Part shown: one piece after another, positions 45,974-57,099 of the stretch
Position numbering within the stretch: position 1 is the first letter of the stretch
Layout: every line of letters starts with the position of its first letter
Source of the DNA: Chlorophyllum brunneum
Taxonomy: Eukaryota > Basidiomycota > Agaricomycetes > Agaricales > Agaricaceae
Length of the DNA: 64,000 nucleotides
Assembly (NCBI GenBank): GCA_963576785.1
Contig: OY756143.1
Coordinates: forward strand, 806,001-870,000
Reading direction: 5' to 3'
Notes under the pieces: model-generated
Databases searched by the model: none
What the model was told of the DNA's origin: nothing
What the model saw: the letters and a program-made list of their open reading frames with translations, nothing else
Program-made: the position numbers and the translations under genes

Positions 45974-48938
45974 ATGTCCACCGCGGCTGGTCGTCCTAAG
46001 TATGTTTTATCTGGGCTCATACACGACGAAACTCATTCATCATTACCTCAGGACGCCGGAAGGATCGGGAAAAACGTCGTGAGGTTTCAAGACTCAGACT
46101 GGCTTTCCGTGATTGCTTACATCTTGTCCCCCTCAGACTTAAATCTACCCCGCGCTCGAAGAAATCAACCGGCGATGGTCATAAAGTGACAGATACTAGG
46201 AATGCGATCGCGACTGAGATGGATAGTGAGATGTTGGTATGCAGCGTCGACAGCTTTCAACAGTCATATCTGCCTTTCGTTCCGTCGCCACAGGAGGTCG
46301 CTGGCTGTGTGCAGTTACTTTGTAACGAGGGGCTTCTGGTAGAAAAGGCAGGCGGTCTTCAATGGAAGGATTTCCCAGACTCGCCGTCACAGCTTGCTAC
46401 AAACGAAAAAGATACGTTTAAACATCTGAAGACCATCGCAGAAGCCATCTCAAAGTACGAGTTATCTGATCGCGGTGTTCAAGGACGAGTCGCTGAGCCT
46501 CGCGTGGAATACCGCGATTGCCCTGACGACAATGTCCTCTCTGAACTTTATGGCGCTACATTCAAAATAGACGCGTGTTTTGAGCTGGCTAAGGGCTCGC
46601 AACTTGCGAGACAGGGTACGAAACTCGCTGCCCCAAACATAGCTGTTTCTGCCGAGTTCAAGAAGTACGAGAAGGACTGGGTCGATGTCAGTAGCCCGTT
46701 TAATGGTCGTTCATTCCTAACCTCGATTCATTTAAAGAACCGCCAGAAGCTGGTCTCTGGAGCCAGTCACATCATGAATGATGATCCCCGTCGCATCTTC
46801 ATGTTTAGCGTAGGTCTTCTGCATCCAATTGTCAACTCAGCTCACGTTCGCTTGTAGTTCACGATCGAGGACGAGAAGATGGCTCTGTGGTATTTCTCCC
46901 GATCCTATTCTTCCAAATCACGCGATTTCAATTTTCTCCGTGTGAGTGGGCCCATGAATCCTTCCTTGCCGCTGTCTGATACGATACCTTTCCACTAGGA
47001 CTACAAGAGATTGATTGCGGTGTTCCTTTCCTTCATATTTGCGGACGAATCCCGGCTTGGTTATGACTCGACGGTCCATCGGAGAGTTCATGAAGGCATT
47101 TCCTACACGTATGAAATCGGGGTTGAAGGTACTACCCGATATTTCGAATCAAGGCGCAGTCTAGCTAGCTATCGGTCCTTGGGTATCACAGGTCGTATGA
47201 CGCGAGTGTGGGAGGCCATCGAGGTTTCAAAGCCCGGGGGACGTCCCTTACCTGGAAAGAAGAAAGTTGCGCTCAAGGATGTGTGGTTGGAGGAGGATGC
47301 TATGTCGGAGAAAGCGATTCAAGGTGCAATATTTGCGGAGGTAGAGAAGCAGAAGGAACTGAAGAGGAATGGTCAGGCTTCCCGTCTGGATCTCATTGAG
47401 CAGTGGAACTCGATGACTAGCAGAGAAATTCTGAAGCGCATCGAAGACAATACGTACCGGGGGTATTTTGTAGGCATTGAAGATGATCATCAAGGCCTGA
47501 CGACGCGACCAGTCCCCCAGGGTGCCACTCCGACCACCGGGCTCTTTTTCTCGGACAAGCCTCGGGACGGAGAACTCACAAGCTATCGAATTCCTGGCTC
47601 TCACCCGACCCGGGATCGTGGCAATGTAACACGTCCCATTGAACCGAAGGCCGGGGAACATAGATCCGCAGTTTCCCGAGCTTACAAACCCAAAAGGCGC
47701 TACATCATAGTTTATTCCGAGGTCTGTACAGCTCTTCATGATGCTGTCGATCTTTCGACATCGTTCCTCGCCTTGGCCGATGCCTCAGTTGGTGTGTACC
47801 AGCCGATTGACTGTATCCACACTAATTGACTGTATCCATACTAATTTTGATTAGCACTCGTGATACTATTCGTTGCAGGATGGGTTCACCGCGATGTTAG
47901 TACAGGCAACATCCTTATCTTTAGAGACGAGCAGGGAAGAGTAAAAGGCAAATTAAGTGACCTAGAATATGCCAAGCAGTTTGGCTCAACTGGCTCTAGT
48001 TCCGATCCAAAGACAGTATGTGTTTCATCCCCATTCATATTCCACCTATCCAATCCACGCTGCAGGGTACACCCTATTTTATGCCGGTGGAGATTCTGTC
48101 TGGGTCCGCTATCCTGGGATCCACACAGTCCGGACCTCCAGGGTATTCTGGGCCAGTGGAAGATGACTATTGGGTAATCCGTGACTCAACAGATGGAGTG
48201 GCTAAGATGTTGGGACAACTACAACTCTCACATGGCGAGACAGGAGACAGGAGTTACAACTTCCAGCATGATCTAGAATCTCTTTTCTGGATCGCTCTAT
48301 GGCTTGTCACTGCTCGAGTCAACCATGAACCATCCCAGAGGTATGCGCGGTCAATCTACGTCAATGAACTTGGGGCAACATATGAACGGATCCGAGTTCT
48401 TCAATCCTCCTCACGTCTCCAGTCGAAGCTGTCGGAGCATTTGCATCCTACACTTCAATCTATGATCATTACCTTGGCAGGTATAGTGAGAATATTGTTC
48501 AACTCATATTTTGCACGCGACCAGGCCAACCAAACGTTGGAAATTGCCTCGTATGCTTCAGTCTACCCTTCGATGCTGGGATCGCTGTTTGCATTGTTTA
48601 GTTTTTCCAGGCAGATAGAGGGTAATAAGGCTTTTCCTGGCCTTATTGATGTTTGCACAAAAAAACCAATCCAAAGCCAACCCTCCCCGGCCCTGTTTCC
48701 CGGAGCCGAACCTCAAGCTGGTCCCTCGAATGCACCCCTCTCTGCTCATGGTACACCCGAAGTCGATCCCTCGACCACCTTCCCGTCCATGCTCGAAACA
48801 GCTGCTTCTCTTACCTCGGCCACAGACTTAGCATCCGAAAACACGAAACGGCCTCGAGCTGAGTCTGGAAATGAGGAGTTGCCTGCTCCAAAGAGGTCCT
48901 ATCTTCCTGGCCCCGCACATGTACTCCGTAGTCCCTAG
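45974..48938 (+). CDS. FunK1 protein kinase copy D, intact, 861 aa
   Basis: Eight exons close exactly in frame: 45,974-45,999; 46,052-46,078; 46,137-46,686; 46,738-46,809; 46,858-46,941; 46,999-47,791; 47,855-48,015; 48,066-48,938. The first three give MSTAAGRPKTPEGSGKTS and LKSTPRSKKSTGDGHK, the Ser/Thr/Lys-rich N-terminus usual in FunK1 proteins. Then follow AAPNIAVSAEFKK, HIMNDDPRRIFMFS, FTIEDEKMALWYFSRSYSS, FADESRLGYDSTV, TRVWEAIEV and VALKDVWLEEDAMSE. The kinase C-lobe has GWVHRDVSTGNIL (HRD, with Asn of the catalytic loop), GKLSDLEYAKQFGS, GTPYFMPVEILSG and YNFQHDLESLFWIALW. The tail bears KRPRAESGNEELPAPKRS and ends HVLRSP. Intron 3 (46,687-46,737) is 51 nt without a stop, so retention would add 17 residues. 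Kinase activity is likely from the HRD loop but the substrate is unknown. Confidence 0.85.
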
Positions 48939-50570
48939 TATACTTGGTGCATTCCCCACTCCTTTTATCACCTCTCCTGTTTAGTAGATGTTCTCGATGA
49001 TTCACATGACAACATTGCCACAGCTGTGTATTAATGTGATGAACACAGTAATATGAATCTAAGGCGGACCCAAACGAAATGCGCGGTGTCTCCATTTCCG
49101 TCAAGTTCCTCACCAGGTTTACACCTGATCTCTTTCCGTTATTCAATACGCTGCTAGGCCTTCGTGGTAGGCGGAAATTCACTTCGAGACCCTTCGACGA
49201 GTTTGATGTCAATATACTTGAAGAAGCGGGAGTGTACGATTGCTCTGAGTCATGTCTTGCGCCGTTTGGTTATCGTCGAAAGTCCACGGGGATAGCCTAC
49301 AAGCTTTGGCTGGATTTTGGTGTGGGGTACCCGTTAACGATTTTGTCTCTGGAGAGTCACGGCGAAGATCAAATACCTGGGCCATCGCATTTTGCCGCCG
49401 AAATATGAATACAAGTATCTTTCAACTCGCCGTTATTTTCACAAAAAATCCTGGTTTGTTACTGTCGTGGCCGATATCAGGTCGGAATACAGCACTAGCT
49501 CTCTCTGATACGATTCAGGGCCGCACCTGATCTCATTCACTTCATCCTTGGGAAACACTGCACAGTGAGGTTCATCCTGGACGTACGATTGCTTCATCTG
49601 AGGTCTGAGACTAATAGTTATCGTATTTCTGACTCGACACACATAGACAAACCCCTCATGATGCCGCCCGAGCGAGATACCTTATGCGCTGCTGTCCCCG
49701 ACACAATCAACTGCCCCTAACGATGAGCCCCTCAAGATGGTGACGCTTAACCCTTCCGCCCGCTTGAACACCCCACTCCCCTGTAGAGGGATGTTTATGT
49801 GCATCGGATGAAAGGACGGAAGTCTGGCGTATTGATGACTAGGAAAGGGTATTCGAAGTAGATAGTCTGTGTTGAATGTAGGACCGACGTCACCGCAGTC
49901 TACAGATAGGGGCCTGCTACGTTACCACTGTTATGCTGCTGGTACTATTTGATGTTCTGCTATTTGATTTATCTCCTTGAATTCTCCAACCTCCGCCCGT
50001 AGTACAATACCTCGTCAGCGTACTACACACCCCAGTCGTCACCTACATTCGGTGATACTGAGATGAGTTCCTTACACTACCACTCGACATATATACTTAC
50101 CCTTACCATAGTCGCTTACGCTAGATGGGTAAATATACCTTAGACATCACCTACGTTTGGTGATACTAGGTCGCGTACGCTCGATAGTCTGGTCAAGACA
50201 AAAGGCACAGCATCCATTATCATACGGATTTTTTATTCGCGACAGAATGGAAAAACCAAGTTAAACAAGCCCAAGGCTTTCAGTCGAAGCCTTGCGTATG
50301 AAAGTCAGAATGTTGGGGCTAGGCCTATTCTGTGCACCACACTAGAATGTATTGCTGAAAAACAAACTACCAGTAAGGTGATGGATTGCTCGTTATGTAA
50401 GTGACACCCTGCCGAAAACCAACTCATGTTGCCCTGCAGGATAAAGTGTTCTGGTGAAGAGGTGTTGTGCCTCATGGGTACGGTTAGCAACCTGGATGTA
50501 GACTGTCTTTTGTGTCGATGTGAGAATAGTCATAATATCCAGGCTATTATTGTCTTCCTCACAGAATGCA
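48939..50570. repeat. Inverted counterpart of the B-C intergenic segment
   Basis: Mirror, with many indels, of 31,950-33,300. GCTTTGGCTGGA (about 49,301) pairs with the TCCAGCCAAAGG near 32,893, and the diverged hairpin near 50,363-50,390 pairs with 32,091-32,126. No gene is recognisable. From 50,039 to 50,190 there are two short hairpins of the form TCACC-N7-GGTGA, 108 bp apart, followed by GTCGC-TACGCT words. Confidence 0.55.
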
Positions 50571-50580
50571 CAGCTAAAAG

Positions 50581-50595
50581 GTCCAATCGTCGGAC
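50581..50595. promoter_or_regulatory. Degenerate 15-bp palindrome of copy F promoter
   Basis: GTCCAATCGTCGGAC: the right half-site GTCGGAC is intact and the left has two changes from GTCCGAC. It lies about 55 bp before the mutated start codon of copy F. No TATA box abuts it. Confidence 0.5.
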
Positions 50596-50821
50596 TTTTA
50601 AGTCAACTTTACACCTCCCTCTCCAGACCTCGAGCTCGAATATCCACCGTGACTGGTCGTCCTAGGTTTGCTTTATCTGGATTTACACATGATGAACCTC
50701 ATTCATCACTGCCCCAGAAACGCGACCAACGCCGTGAGGTTTCAAGAAGAGGAGCCGGCCTTCTGGGTTTGCTTCATCTTGTCCTTCTGTATCACGGCGC
50801 ACTCCACACGGTGATCGTAAT

Positions 50822-53438
50822 ATGACGGACACTCGGGAATCCATCGTGGCTGAGGTGGATAGGGAGATGTTGGTATGCGGCGTCGACAGCTTTCAACAGT
50901 CATATCTGCCTTTCGTTCCGTCGGCCCAGGAGGTCGCTGGCTGTGTGCGGCTACTTTGTGACGAGGGTCTTCTAGTAGAAAAGGCAACAGGCGGTCTTCA
51001 ATGGAAGGATTTCCCGGAATCACCGTCACTGCTCCCTACAAACGAACAAGAGACGTTTAAACCTCTGAAGACCATCGCAGAAGCCATCTCGAAGTACAAG
51101 TTACCTGATCACGGTGTTCAAGAACGAGTCGTTGAGCCTCGCGTGGAATATCACGATCATCCTGACGACAATGTCCTCTCTGAACTTTATGGCGCTACAT
51201 TCAAAATAGACGCGTGTTTTGAGCTGGCTAAGGGCTCGCAACTTGCGAGACAGGGTACGAAACTCGCTGCCCCAAACATAGCTGTTTCTGCCGAGTTCAA
51301 GAAGTACGAGAAGGACTGGGTCGATGTCAGTAGCCCGTTTAATGGTCGTTCATTCCTAACCTCGATTCATTTAAAGAACCGCCAGAAACTGGTCTCTGGA
51401 GCCAGTCACATCATGAATGATGATCCCCGCCGCATCTTCATGCTTAGTGTAGGTCCCCCACACCCGATTGTTGATTCAGCTCATGTTCGCTTGTAGTTCA
51501 CGATCGAGAATGAGAAGATGGCTCTGTGGTATTTCTCCCGATCTCATTCTTCCAAATCACGCGATTTCAATTTTCTCCATGTAAGTGGACCCATGAATCC
51601 TTCCTTGTCGCTGTCTGATGCGATACTTTCTACGAGGATTACGAGAGATTGATTTCGGTGTTCCTTTCCTTCATATTTGCGGACGAATCCCGGCTTGGTT
51701 ATGACTCGACGGTCCATCGGAGAGATCGTGAAGGCATTTCCTACACGTATGAAATCGGGGTTGAAGGTACTACCCGATATTTCGAATCAAGGCGCAGTCT
51801 AGCTAGCTATCGGTCATTGGGTATCACAGGTCGTATGACGCGAGTGTGGGAAGCGATCGAGGTTTCAAAGCCCGGGGGACGTCCCCTACCTGGAAAGAAG
51901 AAAGTTGCGCTCAAGGACGTCTGGATAGAGGAGGATGCTATGTCGGAGAAAGCCATTCAGGGTGCAATATTTGCGGAGGTAGAGAAGCAGAAGGAACTGA
52001 AGAAGAATGGTCAGGCTTCCCGTCTGGATCTCATTGAGCAGTGGAACTCGATGACCAGCAGAGAAATTCTGGAGCGCATCGAAGACAATACGTACCGGGG
52101 GTATTTTGTAGGCATCGAAGATGACCATCAAGGCCCGACGACGCGGCGCGCCCCGCAGGATGCCACTCCAACCACTGGACTCTTTTTCCCGGACAAGCCC
52201 CGGGGTGGAGAAATCAAGAGCCATCGAATTACTGGGTCCGACCCGAGTCGAAATCGTGGTACTGCCATACGTCCCATGGAGCGGAAGGTCGCCCAAGTTA
52301 GGTCGACACTTCCCCGGGCCTACAAACCTAAAAGGCGCTATATTATCACCTACTCCGATGTCTGCACAGCTCTCCATGACGCTGTCGATCTTCGGTCCTC
52401 GTTTTTGGCCTTGGCTGATGCTTCAGTTGGTGAATATCTGCCCTGATTGAATCTAACCATGCTAATTGTGGTTAGCGCTCGTGATACTATTCATTGCGGG
52501 ATGGGTTCACCGTGATGTCAGTAAGGGCAACATCCTGATATTCGAGGACGAGCGGGCTGGTGTATCGGGAAAATTAAGTGACCTAGAGTATGCCAGGCAG
52601 TTCGGATCAACTCACTATAGTTCTGATCCGAAGACGGTATGTTTATTCCTTTCCACATTCCACTTACTAACCCGCCCCGCAGGGTACCCCTTATTTTATG
52701 CCGTGGGAGATCTTGTCTGGATTCGCTATACTGGGATCCCTACGTCCTCCACCTGAAGAGTTGTCCGGGCCGGTAGAAGAGGACTTTTGGGGCCGTGGAG
52801 CAATGGATGATGCAGCAGTTGTCTTATTGAACCAACCGAAATCAGCCTATGGCCCGCCAGCAGTGCAGAATTACAACTTCCAGCACGATCTAGAATCTCT
52901 TTTCTGGATCGCCTTGTGGCTCATAACGGCTCGAGTCAATCATGAACCATCGCAAACATATGCGAAGAAGATCTACGTCAACCTATTCCATGCAACGGTT
53001 GAGCGGACGCTTGTCCTCCAATCCTCAGAACGTCTCCACTCAATGCTATCAGAGTGTTTGCATCGTACAGTTCAATCTTTCACTGGTATCATGGCAGTTG
53101 TAGCGGCAACGTTGTACAACGCCTATGTTGCACGTCATCAGGCTAATGCTACCTTGGATATCAACTCATATGCGTCCATTTATCCTCTGGTGATGAGGTC
53201 ATTGTTTGGATCGCTTACCTTTGCCAGAAAGGCGGATGGTGACAAAGCTTTCCCTGGTCTTATTGAGATCCACAAAGAATATTCAACCCAGAAGCGACCT
53301 CTCCCAGCTTTGTCTCCCGGAGCCAATCCACAAGCTGGTCCTCGAGCGCCCCTACTCATGGGACACTCGAAACCTATCCCTCAACTGTCGCGTCCATACT
53401 CGAACCAGCCGCCCCTATTACCTTGGCAACAGATGTAG
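50822..53438 (+). CDS. FunK1 protein kinase copy F, kinase core open, both ends damaged
   Basis: Mirror partner of copy B. The normal first ATG is ATA (near 50,652), and the acceptor before exon 3 has lost its AG (CACGG). The remaining open start is MTDTRESIVAEVDREM at 50,822. From there the family blocks are intact through the same introns: QSYLPFVPSAQEVAGCV, AAPNIAVSAEFKK, FADESRLGYDSTV, VALKDVWIEEDAMSE, GWVHRDVSKGNIL (Lys in place of Thr after Ser), GKLSDLEYARQFGS and YNFQHDLESLFWIALW. The frame ends early at PLLPWQQM; the normal tail KRPRAESG and a -HILRSP end are encoded just downstream in another frame, so a small indel truncated it. Whether it is translated is uncertain. In the N-terminal half it also shares long identical stretches with C and D (AKGSQLARQGTKLAAPN). 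Confidence 0.6.
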
Positions 53439-53559
53439 CATCCGAAAACTCGAAACGGCCTCGAGCTGAGTCTGGGAGAGGGGAGTTGCCCCCTCCGGGG
53501 AGGTCCTATCTTCCTGGCCCCGAACATATACTCCGTAGTCCCTAGTATACTTGGTATCT

Positions 53560-54120
53560 CGACGGTCCACATGACAACATTGTCAGAGCTGTCTATTAAT
53601 CTGATAGTACAACAACATGATGACCCTTCAACCAGCAATATGTATCTAGTATAAGTAATTAAGGTGGAGCCAAACGAAATCCGCGGTATCTGAGTATCCG
53701 TCAACTTCCTCACCAGGGCTACACCTGAACCTCTTTCCGTTATTCGATACGCTGCTGGAGCCCTCGTGGTAGGCGGGATTTGCCTTCGAGATTCTTCGAC
53801 TAGTTTGATGTCAATATGCTTGGGCGACCAGCAGTGTACGATTGCTCTAAGTCATCCCTTCAGTTGTCTTGTGCCGTTTAGTTATCGGCTTGGGAAATAC
53901 TGCACAGTGAGGTTTAACCTGGACGTATGATTGCTTCATCTGAGACTAAAGAGTCGGCCAATGGTTATCGTATTTCTGACCCGACACCCTTTTCTGTTTG
54001 AAGTGTATTCGCATCAGGGTTGACTATCTCAATCTCAGGTACCTTTTGTCTATGCAGACTCTTAAAATCGAACACCTCGATTGCGTGCCGAAAGAACTTG
54101 AGAGTGTATCGACATGACGT
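53560..54120. other. 3' flank of copy F and of PWP1
   Basis: The first 430 bp are the inverted, diverged counterpart of 28,600-29,100 (for example GGTGGAGCCAAACGAAATCCG against the reverse of 28,935-28,955). No gene is recognisable. The palindrome appears to end here, just short of PWP1. Confidence 0.5.
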
Positions 54121-54126
54121 ACCCCG

Positions 54127-56151
54127 CTAATCATCCTCTTCCGCACTGTCCTCGTCATCACTCTGAACGCCGACAACGCCACCACCTTCATTGATACCCT
54201 TCTCTTTCAAAGTCCTGCCTGCGTCGCGAAGCTTATCACCGAACGCCTTACGAGCACCAAAATTAGCGCCAACATCCCAAATCTGTAGCTTGGCCTTGGA
54301 GCCGGCAGCGGCAAGAGTAAGAGGGTCATCGGGGGACCAAGTCGTAGAGAACACTTTACCCTTTGATAGGGTCGAATTGCGCATCAATGTTCTGTCCCGC
54401 AAAAGCAGGTGGAAGAAACGTACCACACCAAGATCACGCGAGGTGACAAGACTGACGTTTCGTTTGTCTGTGTCTTCATCATCTGCCACGTTCCAGACTT
54501 TGACCATCTTATCAGTGCCGCCGGTGACGATGCAACCTTTGATATGTGGATTGATGTCAATCGAGGACACGGCACCGTCGTGTGCTGAGAGTGTGAAACG
54601 CGCTGGAGAGGATTGATCGAGACTTGATGGAAGAGTTCGAGCATCGAAGTTGAGAACGAGTCCGTTCTCAAGAGAGACCTATAGAGCTGTCAGTTCGAGT
54701 CCCTGAAGCAAGCACGATAGCCATGTACATAAAAACCGTAGTTCTCCCAAGGATCCCATCTCAAGGCTTCAACGTCGCTACCAAGAATAGCGCCAACACC
54801 TGCCTCTGGGGCTCTCGAATCAAACGTCCGCACCGTCCGATCATAACTTCCGGTCAATAGCACACTGGGCTCCTTATTATTCCACTGTACGGCCTGGACT
54901 TTGTCCTTGTGGACATCAAAACTCCGGATAGCACCTGATCCTTCACCGGTAGTCGTGGGGTCCCTTGAAAGATCCCAAAGCTTCACAGTGCGGTCGGCGC
55001 TGCAACTAGCGAGAAGGTTTCTCTGGGCTTTATTCCAGCTCAGGCCAAGGACAGCATCGACGTGGTGAGCTTTTTCTGTAGTTCTGTGTTTCTGCTTTTT
55101 ACGCTTTTTCTTGCCTGTACCGAGGGGAGTTGGTACGTGTGCTTTTGTCTCATCTGGTCTGCCAAGAATGGATGTGGGATACATAGCCTCTACGACATCG
55201 AGGGACCAGATTTCGATTTCGGGGTCGAGTGTACCGACAGCGATGAAATTTCCGAAACCGGCTTTGGCCTGATTTGTGAGGGTGGGCGTGGTGGAAGAAG
55301 AAGCTGTAGGAGGGAAATCAAGCCATTCGAGACAGAGAGGGAAGTTGGGAAGCATGAGGTCGTGATGGACGTAGAGATTTTCCTGGGATTCGTCGTAGAC
55401 GTAGATTTCCAGTTGAGAGATCTCGTCTTCAGTTTTGGCGGTTACAAGGAGGTTGTCTGTGGGATAGATTTCAAGTTCTTGGCGCTCGTCATCGTCTTCC
55501 TTGAGAGAAGGTATGAATGAGTGTGTTTTGGAAGTGAGGATTCGGGAAGCATACGTCTTTTAGAGTTATGAAAGGATCTTCTGCATTATCTTTGTAGTAC
55601 GTGAGGCCTTTAATGTTGCTGAATGGCCCTAGCGCTGGTTGAAGATATAAACTCAAGTAGGGAGAGGATGGAGAGCAAAACCAACCCGACGATTTTGCAT
55701 CTTCGTCATAGTCGTCAAGGTTGTACTTCGATAAATCATCCGGATTACGTTTTGTAGGGGCCCCAGAATCAATGTCCATGGCATCATCACCGCCATCGCC
55801 CTCGTCCTCACTGTTCGTACAAAATCAAACTAATCATTAATCATCCATTTCTGCCTCAACAAAAGACAAAGAGAGAAAGAAAACTGACTCAACCCAATTT
55901 GCATCTCCATCATCTTCCGCAAGTCCTTCGCCGTCTATTGCGATGCCATCTGCATCATCATCCTCAGCACCCTTTCCCATTTCCAGTGCAGCTTTATGTG
56001 CTCGTTCCATTTCGACACGGGCATCCTCGAGCTCGATACGTGCGAGTGCACTGACGCGCTGGAGTTCGGTATCGTCGAGAACATATTTTTGTGGGTGTTG
56101 GATGGCTACGCCGCGCTTCACCCAGGCGACGGCGGAGATGAGATTGCTCAT
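54127..56151 (-). CDS. PWP1: Pwp1-type WD40 protein, ribosome biogenesis
   Basis: The start at 56,151 gives MSNLISAVAWVKRGVA, then QHPQKYVLDDTELQRVSALA, the usual opening of Pwp1, and a very acidic stretch (EDDDADGIAID). WD40 repeats follow: HHVDAVLGLSWNKAQRNLLA with CSADRTVKLWDL, FDVHKDKVQAVQW with LLTGSYDRTVRTFDSR, GSDVEALRWDPWENYG, AHDGAVSSIDINP with TGGTDKMVKVWNV, and KVFSTTWSPDDPLTLAAAGS with LQIWDV. A basic KKRKKQKHR insert precedes the HHVDAV blade. The acidic C-terminus QSDDEDSAEEDD ends at 54,127. Pwp1 is a nucleolar factor for large-subunit rRNA processing. Several short introns; no lesions seen. Confidence 0.88.
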
Positions 56152-56299
56152 CGTCTTTTGAGTGTTTGGCTTGGATTTATTTTTTGGGCGGTTATCTCTG
56201 GATTGGGGGCTTATCACGTGGCATGGTTCGTCGGGCCGTCTTTTCCGTCTCACCAAGTTCAGGCTCACTTGTATCCTGTCGGTACGAAGCGCGTCCAAG

Positions 56300-57090
56300 C
56301 TGACTAGGGCCTGAAGACATGGCGCGCGAGATAATATCCTCCGTGGTCCCGGTTGGTAACAGGCCTGGACGAGGCTAATCGCTATATGAAACGGTTCTAA
56401 AGCAGCCTCACCCTACCTTCTATTCTCAAATGAGGGAAACTGTATCTCATTACAGGAAATTTAATTGTACGTAGTTTCCTTTAGTTATCAGTCTAAAGAA
56501 CTGATTCGAAACCGTATTGTAGTGTCATTTGTATGCCTACTCCCGTCCAGCAGAGATGGAGAAGGCATCTAGTGAGCCAACCATTTGATCTGCGAGGTGT
56601 CGTAAAGTTCAGACACCTCTATAAGCCATGTTCCCCGGCATTGAGATTCACTAAACGCACCGAACAAACTGTCTCACTCGCTTTCATGCTGGAGGCATCA
56701 GAACGCTGTGATTGGTCGAAGTTTATGGACTCGATATCACCTTTGAGCCGCGTTCATCACATTGGTGGAAGTCGCGCGAAGCGACTGATGGTGGTTACAG
56801 TACTTCTACGAAAGGTGTTTGGACGGGACCATACCTCGGGCTATTGAGGTGTCCGTGGCCCATAGGGAGCAACTTAAGACAACACCGCGGGGCCCATGAA
56901 TGCATGACGATCAAGAAAGCTGGATGTCGGATCCCCAAGTCATTTATAGATGCTCAACTGCTTGACCAGACTCCAAACAACCTATGCGACAAGCGTTGGT
57001 AACTCGTTCATTGAACACCGTTTCTGCCCACCAGGCAACCTTCCTTGGAGAGAACCGCAGGGCCCACAACCAACTCCCGGTGTTCAAAAA
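56300..57090. other. Intergenic, no recognisable gene
   Basis: Upstream of PWP1 on one side and of the dead esterase on the other. Several short frames exist but none resembles a known protein. The last 100 bp may hold the unrecognisable start of the esterase pseudogene. Confidence 0.4.
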
Positions 57091-57099
57091 GCCAATGCG

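Larger units (their letters stand above)
43502..47379. repeat. Right arm of near-identical inverted repeat
   Basis: Mirror of 34,843-38,720. It contains the 3' part of intact DBP5, the region behind it, the promoter of FunK1 copy D and its exons 1 to part of 6. Similarity to the left arm continues past both edges at a lower level, inward to about 43,312 and outward through copies D and F. Confidence 0.85.

Noticed and set aside
34843..47379. Inverted repeat as a simple assembly artefact
   Set aside because: The arms are not exact copies, their edges are different in kind (fusion to a kinase promoter, mosaic exon) and the outer arms are diverged, which an assembler would not invent. Read support is still needed to be certain.
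54675..54730. tRNA-like T-arm (AGTTCGAGTCCCTG)
   Set aside because: It is inside a 50-bp intron of PWP1; no acceptor stem, D-arm or anticodon arm can be built around it.
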